DNA from: Nocardia carnea NBRC 14403
Lineage (GTDB): Bacteria > Actinomycetota > Actinomycetes > Mycobacteriales > Mycobacteriaceae
Direction of reading: 5' to 3'
Assembly: GCF_000308515.1 (NCBI RefSeq)
Contig: NZ_BAFV01000018.1
Coordinates: 179,846 to 243,845, forward strand
DNA: 64,000 nt
This document shows, piece after piece, positions 1 to 8,429 of this stretch. The translations under genes were made by a program, and so were the position numbers. Every line of letters starts with the position of its first letter. The stretch's first letter is position 1. The notes under the pieces were generated by a model. The model saw only the letters and a list, made by a program, of their open reading frames with translations. It searched no databases and was not told the DNA's origin.

Positions 1-1331
1 GCGACGAAGCCGTTGCCATGGGTGTAGACGGTGTGCCGGTTGACCCAATGCCGCTGGTTACCGCTCAGCGCCTCCGGGGTCAGTTCCCGCGCCGCAACCA
101 CATAGTCACGCTGTTGGCCGTCGATGCGGTAGCGGTCCAGATCCAGGTTCTCCGGGAAACTGTAGAAATTTTTCAGTTGCTGCTGCTGCGTAAAGGTTCG
201 CGAAAGTACATTCGGGTCCAGCAGGCGGACATTCGCGAGGGTCGTCGCGTCCGCAGGAACCTCCGGCGGCGGCCGGGTGCCGATACCCGGGTAAGGCTGG
301 TACTCGACGCGGTCGCCGCCGATCCCGTACGCCTGCCGGGTCGCCGCGATATTCCGCTCGATGTAGACACGTTGCTTATCGGCGGCGTTCGGGCGGACCG
401 AGAGTTGTTCCACGGCCAGCGGCCAGACCCCGCCCACCAGGATCGACGACAACAACAGCATCGCGGCGGCCAACGCGGGAATTCGCAGATCCCGGACCAC
501 CACAGCGGAGAAGAAGGCCGCGGCGCAGATCAAGGCGATCGCGAACAGGATGAGCTTGGCGGGTAGCACCGCGTTGATATCGGTGTATCCGGCGCCGGTG
601 AACGTGGGTTCCTGGCTGTCGCCGGCGAGCAGCGTGTACCGGTCGAGCCAGTAGGCGATGGCCTTCACCAGGACGAAGAGCCCGGCGAACACCACCAGCT
701 GGACGCGGGCGGGGTGGCTCAGTCCCGGGCGCCCACCGGAGAGCCGCAGGCCACCGAACAGATAGTGCGTTGCCAGACCGGCGAGGAAACCGAGGAAGAT
801 CACCACGAGCAGCCAGGTCACCACGAGCCGGTAGAACGGCAGGTCGAAGACGTAGAAACCGATATCGTGCCCGAACTCGGGATCGCGCAGACCGAACGAT
901 CCGCCGTGCAGGAACAGTTGTACGGTCATCCACCGCGACTGTCCGATGAGCCCGCAGATCACCCCGATTCCACCGGCGATACCCAGAGCGAACCACAAGG
1001 GCCGCCGCAGCACCATGGTGCGATAGGGCAGCAGGTAATCCTCGGCCCGCGGGAGGGCGACCAGCGGACGATAACGGAACGCGAGCCATATCGCCGTGAA
1101 CAGGACGCCCCCCACAAGCACCGTGATCACGACGAACAGCGACAGGCGGGTGAACAGCACGGTGCGCCAGACTTCGCGGAAACCGACCTCACCGAACCAC
1201 AACCAGCTGGTATAGACACCGACCAGTCGCGCGATGACGATAAGGAACAGGAGGAGCCCGGCAGAGACGATCAGCAGCCGTCGCGCACCGCGGGGCAACC
1301 GCGGCAGGGTCGAACCCTCGTGTGCGCTCAT
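1..1331 (-). CDS. UPF0182 family integral membrane protein, N-terminal 443 residues (gene runs off the window)
   Basis: Reading the minus strand from the ATG at 1329-1331 gives 443 codons with no stop; the C-terminal part lies before base 1. A GGGAG ribosome site sits just upstream of the ATG. The protein opens MSAHEGSTLP and then has about seven hydrophobic helices, with tryptophan- and aromatic-rich loops (TSWLWFGEVGF, SRWMTVQLF, IGFYVFDLPFYR), before a large extracytoplasmic part beginning around NAADKQRVYIERNI. This is the layout of the UPF0182/COG1615 family, which is conserved in actinobacteria; I recall the tuberculosis member as Rv3193c. The function is not established. It is divergent from the hydrolase gene at 1640, and the two share a roughly 300 bp promoter region containing a perfect palindrome. 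The family call is firm; any role would be a guess. Confidence 0.88.
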   Translation of the reverse strand, partial: MSAHEGSTLPRLPRGARRLLIVSAGLLLFLIVIARLVGVYTSWLWFGEVGFREVWRTVLFTRLSLFVVITVLVGGVLFTAIWLAFRYRPLVALPRAEDYLLPYRTMVLRRPLWFALGIAGGIGVICGLIGQSRWMTVQLFLHGGSFGLRDPEFGHDIGFYVFDLPFYRLVVTWLLVVIFLGFLAGLATHYLFGGLRLSGGRPGLSHPARVQLVVFAGLFVLVKAIAYWLDRYTLLAGDSQEPTFTGAGYTDINAVLPAKLILFAIALICAAAFFSAVVVRDLRIPALAAAMLLLSSILVGGVWPLAVEQLSVRPNAADKQRVYIERNIAATRQAYGIGGDRVEYQPYPGIGTRPPPEVPADATTLANVRLLDPNVLSRTFTQQQQLKNFYSFPENLDLDRYRIDGQQRDYVVAARELTPEALSGNQRHWVNRHTVYTHGNGFV

Positions 1332-1448
1332 CTCCCACACTCCCGTGGCTGCGCTCGCCTGATGGGTGGGCGGCCGGTATCGGCCGTAGCTCCGATACTA
1401 CCGACGCTGCCGGCCGCGGGATCGAACCGGGGACGCCGACAGAATGCT

Positions 1449-1475
1449 GAACCGTACTTCACGGAAGTACGGTTC
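1449..1475. promoter_or_regulatory. Perfect 12-bp inverted repeat in a divergent promoter region
   Basis: GAACCGTACTTC and its exact reverse complement are separated by ACG. The element lies 118 bp from the start of the UPF0182 gene and about 165 bp from that of the hydrolase. There is no T-run, and neither gene ends here, so an operator is more likely than a terminator. No regulator gene is adjacent. Confidence 0.55.
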
Positions 1476-1639
1476 GGTACCCGGAGGTCGCCGTGATCGC
1501 GAAGCCCGGTGACTCCCTCGGCTGCAGGCTGTCGACGTCCCGCCGCTGCAGACGCCGGCTCCCTGCACCGGCGCCGGTGATCGGGCGCAGCCTGTGGCGA
1601 TATGGTCCGTGGGGGTTGGCTGCGGTGAAGGAGATGGCG

Positions 1640-2533
1640 ATGGCTGTGACGACGGAGCAGGTTGTTGCGGCTCCGGGATGGTTTGCCGAGGCCATCGCGG
1701 AGTTGCCCGAACATCGTGAGGTCGAGGTCGACGGGACAGCGATTCATCTGCGTTGCTGGGGCCGCGCCGGAACCCCCGGTGTGGTCCTGGTGCACGGCGG
1801 GTCGGCGCATTCGGGCTGGTGGGACCATATCGCTCCACTGCTGGCGACGACCTATCGTGTGGTGGCTCCGGATCTGTCCGGCCACGGTGACAGCGGTGTG
1901 CGATCGCGTTACCCGGTCGACGGTTGGGCCGACGAGGTGATGGCCGCGGCGGAGGCCGGGGGGATCGCCGGGCGGCCGTATATCGTCGGGCACAGTATGG
2001 GCGGAAGGGTCTCCGCTGTGGTGGGGGCGCGGCATCCGGAGTCGGTCGCGGGTCTGATCATCATCGATTCGCCGTTTCGTGAGCCGTCCGCGGAAGCCGT
2101 CGCCGGGCAGCTCCGCCGGAATCAGAAGGTCTACCCGACCGAGGACGCGATCTGCGACCGATTCCGTACGATGCCCGAACAGGCCGTCCTGCTCCCGTAT
2201 GTGGCGCGGCATGTGGCCGAGGAATCGGTGCGGAACACCCCCGAGGGTTGGGTCTGGAAGTTCGATCCCGAGATGCTGCGTAAGCGTCTCGAACAAGGGC
2301 GGATCCCGCCCCTCGGTTCACTGCGGGCTGCGGAGGTCCCTGTGCTCTACATTCGCTGCGAGCTCGGGTTGGTGGACCGTAAGCGGGCACGGGAGATAGC
2401 GGGATTGTTCGAACCTTCCGCGACAGTTGTCGACTTGGCCGAAGCCGGGCACCACCCGATGATGGACCAGCCACTTCCGCTCGTCGCGACCCTGCGTACA
2501 GCCCTTGCCCAGTGGGATTCCCCCTCGGGCTAG
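1640..2533 (+). CDS. Alpha/beta-hydrolase fold protein
   Basis: A 297-residue protein with a complete alpha/beta-hydrolase core. The oxyanion region is LVHGGSAHSGWW, and the strand after it reads VVAPDLSGHGDSG. The nucleophile elbow is GHSMGG (serine catalytic), and AGHHPMMDQP near the C-terminus supplies the catalytic histidine. This resembles the small-molecule esterase, epoxide-hydrolase and haloperoxidase-like branch; the substrate cannot be read from the sequence. I chose the ATG at 1640 because AAGGAG lies six bases upstream. An ATG at 1634 is also in frame but sits against that site, and the frame is open upstream to 1493. The gene converges on the MFS gene at 2595 with only 61 bp between them. 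Confidence 0.85.
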   Translation: MAVTTEQVVAAPGWFAEAIAELPEHREVEVDGTAIHLRCWGRAGTPGVVLVHGGSAHSGWWDHIAPLLATTYRVVAPDLSGHGDSGVRSRYPVDGWADEVMAAAEAGGIAGRPYIVGHSMGGRVSAVVGARHPESVAGLIIIDSPFREPSAEAVAGQLRRNQKVYPTEDAICDRFRTMPEQAVLLPYVARHVAEESVRNTPEGWVWKFDPEMLRKRLEQGRIPPLGSLRAAEVPVLYIRCELGLVDRKRAREIAGLFEPSATVVDLAEAGHHPMMDQPLPLVATLRTALAQWDSPSG

Positions 2534-2594
2534 CGCGGCGGACCGGATGCCTTCGCTCTGAATCTGCAGCAGTCCGATCCCCGCGCCGCCCGGT

Positions 2595-4079
2595 CTATGT
2601 GCCGATCGCCGGTGGGTGCTGGGCCGACGGTCGGTTCTGGCCTCCTGTCGATATCCGGTCGGTAGGGGTGGCGGCGGATGGTTCGGTCGAGCGGTGAGTT
2701 CGGAACAGGGCGGCGAGGAGGACCGCTCCGAGGAAGAGGATGGCGGCGGCGATCATCAGCGCGAAGGAAAAGCCCTGAGCTCGAGGAGGTCCGGCTGCGG
2801 TGCCACTGTGCCGTTCGGCCACAGTGACCAGTACCGCCACCCCGATGGCGCCACCGATCTGTTGCACGGAGCTGAACAACGCAGAGCCCAGTCCGGCGTT
2901 CTCCGGCGTGGTGCCGGTGACCGCGGCAGCCGCCAGGAGTGGCAAGGTCAGCCCGCATCCCAGACTGGTGACGAGCATGCCCGGCAGCACGCCCGTGGTG
3001 TACGGATCGCCCGCCGCCACACCGGACAGCATCAGCAGCCCGGCCGAACTGATCAGGAAGGACAGGGGCAGCGCCCACCGCATCCCGAGCCGCGTGCTCA
3101 GGTGCGGGCACAGCTGCATTCCCGCGAGGATTCCGGCGCCGTAGGGCAGATAGGCAAGACCGGCCTGCAACGGGCTGTATCCGAGGACGGTCTGCAAGTG
3201 GATCATCAGCAGGAAGGCCATAGAGAAGAAGGCCACCGAGAACAGCAGAGTTGCTGCGTTGGCGACCGAACGCGTCCGGTCGGCGAGGAACGCCTTCGGT
3301 ACCAATGGCTGGGCCACTTTCGATTCCACCGTCAGGAATGTGGCGGTCAACACTGCAGCTGTCAGCAGGGCAGCAATGACGGTGGGGTCTGTCCAGTTCG
3401 TTTCACCGGCATGCAGCAGACCGAAGACCAGGGACAGTACGGCGCCGGTGCCCAGAACGGCCCCGGGTATGTCCAGACCTGTCCGATGGCGTGCGCGGCT
3501 TTCCGGGGTCAGGCGCGGCAGCAGCACGAGGGCCGCCGCCGCGACCGGCAAGTTGATGAGGAAGATCAGACGCCAAGAAGCAAGGTCGGTCAGCAGGCCG
3601 GAGATCACCAAGCCCGCTGTGCCACCCAGGGCGGCGATCCCGCCCCAGATACCCAGTGCCCGCGTACGTTCCGCGGCGCCCGGGAACAACAGGGTGATCA
3701 ACGACAGCGCGGCGGGACTTGCCATGGCCGCGCCCGCCCCCTGAACGAACCGTCCGAGCACCAGTTGCCATGGCTGCTGGGCGAGCCCACACGCCAGACT
3801 GGCTGCACCGAACAGCGCCACTCCTAGAAGGAAGATGCGGCGGCGGCCCAGCAGGTCGGCCGCGCGCCCGGCCGGTAACAGCAATCCACCGAAGGCGAGG
3901 AAGTAGGCGTTGACCACCCAGACCAGCCCCGGGCCGCTGAAGCCCAGCTCGTCGCGGATGCTGGGGAGGGCAACACTGACCACGGTGTCGTCCAGGACCA
4001 GCATGAACTGGACGAAACACAGCACTACCAGCGCCGCGCGGCGTCGCCCGGCGCCGGCGGAAGCGATCACCGACGACAT
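2595..4079 (-). CDS. MFS multidrug efflux transporter, DHA2 (EmrB/QacA) type
   Basis: About 494 residues with some 14 hydrophobic segments, the usual count for DHA2 drug:proton antiporters. Family motifs are visible: LDDTVVSVALPSI in helix 1 (motif D), GRAADLLGRRRIF between helices 2 and 3 (motif A), and LGRFVQGAGAAMASPAALSLI (motifs B and C region). The C-terminal tail is short and polar. The start at 4079 (MSSVIASAG) gives the usual length; ATGs at 4145 and 4214 would add an uncharged leader without a good ribosome site. The gene is divergent from the AraC-type regulator at 4226, so inducible efflux controlled by that regulator is the likely arrangement. The exported compound is unknown. 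Confidence 0.85.
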   Translation of the reverse strand: MSSVIASAGAGRRRAALVVLCFVQFMLVLDDTVVSVALPSIRDELGFSGPGLVWVVNAYFLAFGGLLLPAGRAADLLGRRRIFLLGVALFGAASLACGLAQQPWQLVLGRFVQGAGAAMASPAALSLITLLFPGAAERTRALGIWGGIAALGGTAGLVISGLLTDLASWRLIFLINLPVAAAALVLLPRLTPESRARHRTGLDIPGAVLGTGAVLSLVFGLLHAGETNWTDPTVIAALLTAAVLTATFLTVESKVAQPLVPKAFLADRTRSVANAATLLFSVAFFSMAFLLMIHLQTVLGYSPLQAGLAYLPYGAGILAGMQLCPHLSTRLGMRWALPLSFLISSAGLLMLSGVAAGDPYTTGVLPGMLVTSLGCGLTLPLLAAAAVTGTTPENAGLGSALFSSVQQIGGAIGVAVLVTVAERHSGTAAGPPRAQGFSFALMIAAAILFLGAVLLAALFRTHRSTEPSAATPTDRISTGGQNRPSAQHPPAIGT

Positions 4080-4225
4080 AGCCGATGCCCAGCCTTTGCA
4101 GGTACGCACCGAATACGGTGATATGAAAGGTTTTTCAGCACTCATCGACGCTATGCGCCGGCAGAGGATGGCCACAATACGTGGCGAGGCCGGATAGTAT
4201 CGCGTTGAGGACATAGGCTGTCGTC

Positions 4226-5023
4226 ATGCTCGACCCCGTCCAAGCCTTCGACCCGCCCGGCGGGGGAGTGATCATGGTCGGGCAATTCCAGCTGACATCC
4301 GGCGAGTGGATCGCCGCCCACAGTCACACCCACCATCAATTGGCGTGGACGCGTCGCGGGGTACTCGGTGTTGCCGTCGGCGACGCGTATTGGGTGCTGC
4401 CGCCGACCCGGGCGTTGTGGTTGCCGGCAGGAGTAGTGCACCGGACCGGCGCCACCCGTGACGCGGTGTTGTGCAGCCTCTATCTCGACCCGGCGCGATG
4501 CGCGCTGGACTGGGCCGAGCCCACCGCGGTCGGCATCGACACACTTCTTGCCCACCTGATCACCCATCTGACTCGCCGGGATCTCGCCGCGGATGCGCGA
4601 CTGCGCGCCGAGGCGGTCGTGCTGGACCTACTGCACCCCGTACCGGCTCTGCCGATCGACGTGCCGGAGCCCGTGGACGAACGGGTACGCGCCGTGGCCG
4701 ACACCCTGCTCGCCGACCCAGCGGACGCCCGGAGTCTCGAAGCACACGCGCATTCCATCGGAGTGAGCCGACGGACTCTGACCAGGCTCTTCGTTCGGGA
4801 CACAGGTATGAGTTTCGACCGTTGGCGCACCCATATGCGGCTGCGCGCCGCCCTGCCGCTCCTCGCCGAAGGCCGCACGGTGTCCCAGGCCGCGCATGCC
4901 GTGGGATACACGAGTGCCAGCGCGTTTCTCGCAGCCTTCCGCCGGACCGTCGGTACCACGCCCGGGCGCTACCTCCAGACCCCTTGCGATCCCGGGAATC
5001 GGTTCCGGTCCGAGTTCAGCTGA
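4226..5023 (+). CDS. AraC-family transcriptional regulator with N-terminal cupin domain
   Basis: 265 residues. The N-terminal half is a cupin-like sensor with the paired-histidine pattern AAHSHTHHQLAW and PAGVVHRTGATRD. The C-terminal 100 residues contain two helix-turn-helix units: ARSLEAHAHSIGVSRRTLTRLF, then GRTVSQAAHAVGYTSASAFLAAF, ending with the typical TPGRYLQ. This is the layout of AraC regulators whose cupin binds a small ligand. The gene is divergent from the DHA2 efflux pump with about 145 bp between starts, so control of that pump is the simplest reading. It converges with the TetR gene at 5434 across 410 bp without a gene. Confidence 0.88.
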   Translation: MLDPVQAFDPPGGGVIMVGQFQLTSGEWIAAHSHTHHQLAWTRRGVLGVAVGDAYWVLPPTRALWLPAGVVHRTGATRDAVLCSLYLDPARCALDWAEPTAVGIDTLLAHLITHLTRRDLAADARLRAEAVVLDLLHPVPALPIDVPEPVDERVRAVADTLLADPADARSLEAHAHSIGVSRRTLTRLFVRDTGMSFDRWRTHMRLRAALPLLAEGRTVSQAAHAVGYTSASAFLAAFRRTVGTTPGRYLQTPCDPGNRFRSEFS

Positions 5024-5290
5024 GCTGAGCGCCGGTACTGCTGGGCGTTGCCGCCCGGCGCACGCGAGCACCCGTCGACGAATCCCGGCCTCGTCCGACG
5101 GCCGCCCACCGGTTCGCGAACTACTGTGCTTCGACTCGTATCGCCGCCGAGCGGTGGGGCCGGATCCGGAGGGGAACTCCGGCCTCGGCTGGGCCGTGTA
5201 TTGCCGCCCGGCGGGTAGGGGCCCACCGTGGCCTGGCACGCATCAGGCGCAATCCACGGGATCATCGACGACGTCCAACGACGGCCCAGC

Positions 5291-5316
5291 CTGCGTCGAA
5301 GTGAAATTCGACGCAG
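5291..5316. terminator. 10-bp perfect hairpin between convergent genes (within the empty stretch 5024-5433)
   Basis: CTGCGTCGAA and its exact reverse complement flank GTGAAA. There is no U-tract, as is common for actinobacterial hairpin terminators. It lies between the converging AraC (+) and TetR (-) genes, so it may end transcription both ways. I see no gene elsewhere in 5024-5433. Confidence 0.45.
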
Positions 5317-5433
5317 ACCGCGTGCACATCCGGAGACTCCGAGTACCGCCGCGATCCGGCCGGCAACCTCGCCGAGCGAGCCGATAATCTCCACTGCCGG
5401 GGCATTCAGGTCGGCGTGCTCGGCCGGAGGAAG

Positions 5434-6036
5434 TCAGGATTGGGCCAAGGCCCGCTCTATCGCGCGGCGGGCCCGGCCCACAGCCGCCCGTTCGTGCTCG
5501 AGCTGCATCGCCGCGTTCAGCGCCAGCCCGGCGGCGATGATCTCGAACAGCGCCTGGTCGATGTCGAACCCGGCGGGTAGCTCGCCGTTCTCCACCGCCG
5601 TGGTCAGGTCCGCCCGCAGCTGACCCCGCCAGCGCGACCACACCTCGGCCACCGCGTCGCGGACCCGGCCGGGGCGGCTGTCGTACTCGGTGAGTGCCGC
5701 GGTCATCAGGCAGCCACCGGGCAGTAGCGGCGCTTCCAGATAGCCCACGGAGTTGGCGCACACCGCGCGCAGCCGCCGCAGACCCGGCGGCTCGGCCAGT
5801 GCGGGGTCGACCACCCGGTGCCAAAAATCCACGAACGCCTTGTCCAGCGTGGAAATCTGCAGCGTTTCCTTGGTGCCGAAGTGCTTGTGCACCCCGGTCT
5901 TGCTCATCTCCAGGTCCTCGGCGAGCCGGCCGATGGTAATGCCGTCCAGCCCTTCCTCGGAGGCGATCTCGGCGGCACGGCCGAGGATCCTGCCCCTGGT
6001 GGCCTGCGCTTCGGCCGCTGAGCGTCGCGGTGACAT
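5434..6036 (-). CDS. TetR-family transcriptional regulator
   Basis: 200 residues. The N-terminal TetR helix-turn-helix is clear: RILGRAAEIASEEGLDGITI, then GRLAEDLEMSKTGVHKHFGTK. The C-terminal ligand domain resembles the TetR_C_16 / YcdC-like group (LRAVCANSVGYLEAPLLPGG, MTAALTEYDSRPGRVRDAV). It is divergent from the metallo-hydrolase at 6130; their 93-bp gap is mostly filled by an extended palindrome at 6051-6088, the probable operator through which this protein controls both genes. The inducer is unknown. Confidence 0.88.
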   Translation of the reverse strand: MSPRRSAAEAQATRGRILGRAAEIASEEGLDGITIGRLAEDLEMSKTGVHKHFGTKETLQISTLDKAFVDFWHRVVDPALAEPPGLRRLRAVCANSVGYLEAPLLPGGCLMTAALTEYDSRPGRVRDAVAEVWSRWRGQLRADLTTAVENGELPAGFDIDQALFEIIAAGLALNAAMQLEHERAAVGRARRAIERALAQS

Positions 6037-6050
6037 GCGACAAGGATAGC

Positions 6051-6088
6051 GTACGGGCGTTCTCTATTGATTTAGGGAACGAACGTAC
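6051..6088. promoter_or_regulatory. Extended palindromic operator for the TetR/MBL divergent pair
   Basis: The core is CGTTCTCTA and TAGGGAACG around a six-base centre. Extending outward gives 16-bp arms matching at 13 positions. It begins 15 bases from the TetR start and ends about 40 bases before the MBL-gene start, where a TetR dimer could block both promoters. Confidence 0.65.
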
Positions 6089-6129
6089 TCTAAACTTCGT
6101 GATGACCAACCGGGACGAAGGAGTACGAG

Positions 6130-6942
6130 ATGCGGATGCGACGACTGGGCTGGGCCGGACTGGAAATCGAGGCGGGCGGCGAGCGGCTGGTGATCGACTA
6201 CGTGCGAGACCTCTCCCCGCTGTTCACAGAATGGAAGTCCGGCGAGAGGCTGGCGATGCCGAGCGGGGCGGTCACCGCCGCGCTGGTCACCCACCTGCAC
6301 CGGGATCACACCGACGCGGCGGCGCTCGCCGATGTGCTGGCGCCCGGGGCGCCGGTGCTGCGGCCTGCACCCGGTCACGGCGACGACGTGGACAACGTGA
6401 CGACACTGTCGGCCGAGCGTGAACTGGCCCTGCACCGGCTGGCAGCCGAGGTGGTGGATGCCTGGTCCACCCGCGAAGTCGGGCCGTTCCGTGTCACCGC
6501 GGTCCCCGCCGTCGACGGGCTCGGCGATCCGCAGCTGAACTGGGTGGTGCAAGCCGACGGGCAGCGGGTCTTCCACGGCGGCGACACGATGTTCCACGGC
6601 TACTGGTGGCTCATAGCGCGCCGGTTCAGCCCATTCGACGTGGCATTCCTGCCCGCCAACGGCGCGGTGGTCGACGCGCCGCACCTGCAGCCGCCGAGCC
6701 CGCTGCCCGCCGCGATGGACCCGAGGCAGGCCGCTGCGGCCGCGGAGATCTTCGACGCCCGGTACGCAGTGCCGATGCACTACGAGGCGGAACAGCCGGA
6801 CAAGATCGCAGGGTACGTCGAGGTCTCCGACCCGGAGAACGAGTTCCGCACGCACGCCGGACGCCGCGCGCACGTGCTGTCCGTCGGGGAATGGCTGGAC
6901 CTAGGCCACACGACCGGAAACTCTGCGGTACCAGCCGAGTAA
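6130..6942 (+). CDS. Metallo-beta-lactamase-fold hydrolase (UlaG/RomA-like branch)
   Basis: 270 residues. The MBL metal motif is THLHRDHTD near residue 57, followed by HGGDTMFHG (the distal Asp/His ligands) and PMHYEAEQPDKI near the C-terminus. The family hydrolyses esters, lactones or phosphodiesters with two metal ions. The overall spacing resembles UlaG/YcbL-type hydrolases rather than true beta-lactamases. The ribosome site GAAGGAG precedes the ATG. The gene is divergent from a TetR gene with a shared operator, which suggests that it acts on, or is induced by, a small toxic or nutrient molecule. A hairpin at 7076-7120 may terminate it. Confidence 0.82.
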   Translation: MRMRRLGWAGLEIEAGGERLVIDYVRDLSPLFTEWKSGERLAMPSGAVTAALVTHLHRDHTDAAALADVLAPGAPVLRPAPGHGDDVDNVTTLSAERELALHRLAAEVVDAWSTREVGPFRVTAVPAVDGLGDPQLNWVVQADGQRVFHGGDTMFHGYWWLIARRFSPFDVAFLPANGAVVDAPHLQPPSPLPAAMDPRQAAAAAEIFDARYAVPMHYEAEQPDKIAGYVEVSDPENEFRTHAGRRAHVLSVGEWLDLGHTTGNSAVPAE

Positions 6943-7075
6943 GAACGGCTCGCCCGCGCAGCAGGCTGAGGAAGTGCCATCGAATCGGGACGACCACTAC
7001 TGGCCACTGCCCGACAGTTCCGGGCCCGCCGTGGCCGCCAGGCACACGGCACGCACATGCGCCACATCTGACGTG

Positions 7076-7120
7076 AATCTGTGCGCGAGGGGGGCTTGTA
7101 CCCCTCAGCGCGGCAGATTT
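7076..7120. terminator. Long interrupted hairpin; also an imperfect copy of the tRNA-Leu 3' end
   Basis: AATCTG pairs with CAGATT, with further pairing of GCGCG and AGGGG to the distal arm, and a T follows: a plausible terminator for the hydrolase gene. Bases 7081-7104 also match 8432-8456, the 3' end of the tRNA-Leu gene, in the same orientation: 14 identical bases, then CTTG and ACCCC, with one gap. It could therefore be a terminator, an attachment-site relic, or both. Confidence 0.5.
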
Positions 7121-7133
7121 ACCGATTCGGTGT

Positions 7134-7178
7134 GTTCGATCACATCGAACGGTAGGTGATGTTGATCGAGAGGATCAA
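7134..7178. promoter_or_regulatory. Two short perfect palindromes upstream of the orphan membrane-protein gene
   Basis: GTTCGAT-CAC-ATCGAAC is at 7134-7150 and TTGATC-GAGAG-GATCAA at 7162-7178. Both lie 160-200 bp before the gene at 7336. They may be operators or remnants of the insertion discussed for this patch. I see nothing else in 6943-7335 beyond the 7076-7120 hairpin. Confidence 0.35.
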
Positions 7179-7335
7179 GCGCTGGTTTGCGGTGGTGCAC
7201 GGTGGAAGTAGCGTGGGTCGCAGGGTCGAGAACCCGCCTCTGAAGAACTTCGAATTTGCCGGACCCCTTTGGGTTTCATAAGCTGACCCTCGATATCGAG
7301 CAGGCGATATATCAGCAGGGGAAGTGGGGGACACC

Positions 7336-7761
7336 GTGAACTACATTCAGCCACCCAACGATGCCGCGTGGCAGCGCCCGGACCCGGGTAATGCGGCAGG
7401 GCCGAACCAGGGCAATACAGGGCCGGATCAGGCCGAGAAGGCAAGAAAGCTGGCATCTCGCGGTTCGTGGCTTCGCCCGCTGGGCGGCATTGCACTCCTC
7501 TTCGGCGGAATCCTTTTCATGATCGGTTACACGGCCGACCCCGAGGCAGGGCCCACCTGCAACAGCACCAAAATGGAGCGCGGCGACACCTGCGTAGAGA
7601 TCAAGGGCGAGTCGAGGACCGAACTTTCCTACGACGACGTCAAAGCGGAACAGGAAAGCGACCAGAGCAAGATGTACTGGGCTGCACCGCTTGCCGTCGC
7701 CGGCGGCGGTACCTTGATCTATGGTTTCGTGCTGCGGGTGCGCTACGGCAAGGGGGCCTGA
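7336..7761 (+). CDS. Unrecognised small membrane protein with two predicted helices
   Basis: 141 residues starting MNYIQPPND at the GTG at 7336, with a GGGGGA site four bases upstream; a GTG at 7324 is an alternative. The first 45 residues are a Pro/Asn/Gly-rich cytoplasmic segment. Then comes a hydrophobic helix (GGIALLFGGILFMIGYTA), an outward loop of about 45 residues with two cysteines (PTC...GDTC) rich in charged residues, a second helix (APLAVAGGGTLIYGFVLRV) and a short basic tail. I do not recognise a family. The gene stands alone in the patch between the tRNA-Leu-like repeat (7081) and tRNA-Leu itself, beside a transposase relic, so it may be an accessory gene. The open frame and codon use look real. 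Confidence 0.65.
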   Translation: MNYIQPPNDAAWQRPDPGNAAGPNQGNTGPDQAEKARKLASRGSWLRPLGGIALLFGGILFMIGYTADPEAGPTCNSTKMERGDTCVEIKGESRTELSYDDVKAEQESDQSKMYWAAPLAVAGGGTLIYGFVLRVRYGKGA

Positions 7762-7844
7762 CCTCCGGAACCGGTGGCTCCCGACTGATCCATCGCGCAT
7801 CTGGCCCGTGCCCTGGAAAGCGGGTATCGCTGTGGCCGCATTCG

Positions 7845-8010
7845 TGTGACCGACGGTCCCGGTGAAGCTCCCCCCTCCCAATCGCTCTGGCGAGTCCGGA
7901 GACTCGAGGCCGTGATCATCGATGTCGACGTGCACCATCCGATGATCTGGCGAGCGTAGGCATCGACCACGAATGCCACATACACCCACCCAGACCGAGC
8001 TCGCCAGTCA
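7845..8010 (-). pseudogene. Relic of an IS3-family transposase (OrfB, rve domain)
   Basis: The minus-strand stretch around 7936-7995 reads WVYVAFVVDAYARQIIGW, a hallmark of the DDE core of IS3-type OrfB transposases, followed by TSTSM. Before and after this the similarity is lost or shifts frame, and the remaining catalytic residues are absent. No inverted terminal repeats could be defined. This is a decayed fragment, not an active element. It lies in the gene-free stretch 7762-8429. Confidence 0.7.
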
Positions 8011-8337
8011 CAACCTCCATGGATTTCCCTGTTACCAGGAAACCTGAATTTCGGCTGGTGTGCCACCGGTAATGCGTGCACGTCGGTGGCCGTGTGTCAT
8101 GAGTTGCTGCCCGGCAGGGTCGGTCCGGGCGTGATCGCTGATCAGGAGCCAACACCGGAGAAGCGCTCCTCGTGAGCCGGCGGTGCCAAGGTCTGGGTGC
8201 GGTGTCTACACAGTCGGGCCGGCAACGGGAGCACCGTGGAAGTTGCTGGTCGCGCGCTCCTGAGGCGCGGTGCACGTGGGATGGGCACTCGCGCACGCGG
8301 CACGGAGTGGAAGAGAGGTGTCTCCAACACCTCAACC

Positions 8338-8424
8338 GTCATTTATGACAGGAAAGCGGGCGGAAACGGTGTGTTCGAGGGGGCCCGAGCACGAATTTCT
8401 GTCATAAATGACGGAAATTCGTGC
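8338..8424. repeat. Related palindromes upstream of tRNA-Leu (REP/MITE-like)
   Basis: Bases 8389-8424 form an almost perfect 36-bp palindrome (16 of 18 positions pair) with CACGAATTTC and its complement as outer arms and GTCATAAATGAC at the centre. A 15-base core, CCGTCATTTATGACA, also occurs at 8338-8352 in the opposite orientation. Such palindromes often belong to dispersed REP or miniature-transposon families. Here they sit between the IS relic and the tRNA 3' end. Confidence 0.6.
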
Positions 8425-8429
8425 CGGAG

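Noticed and set aside
7743..8335. An intact transposase gene on the minus strand
   Set aside because: Only about 40 residues resemble IS3 OrfB; flanking frames shift and the full catalytic triad and ends are missing, so it is annotated as a relic.
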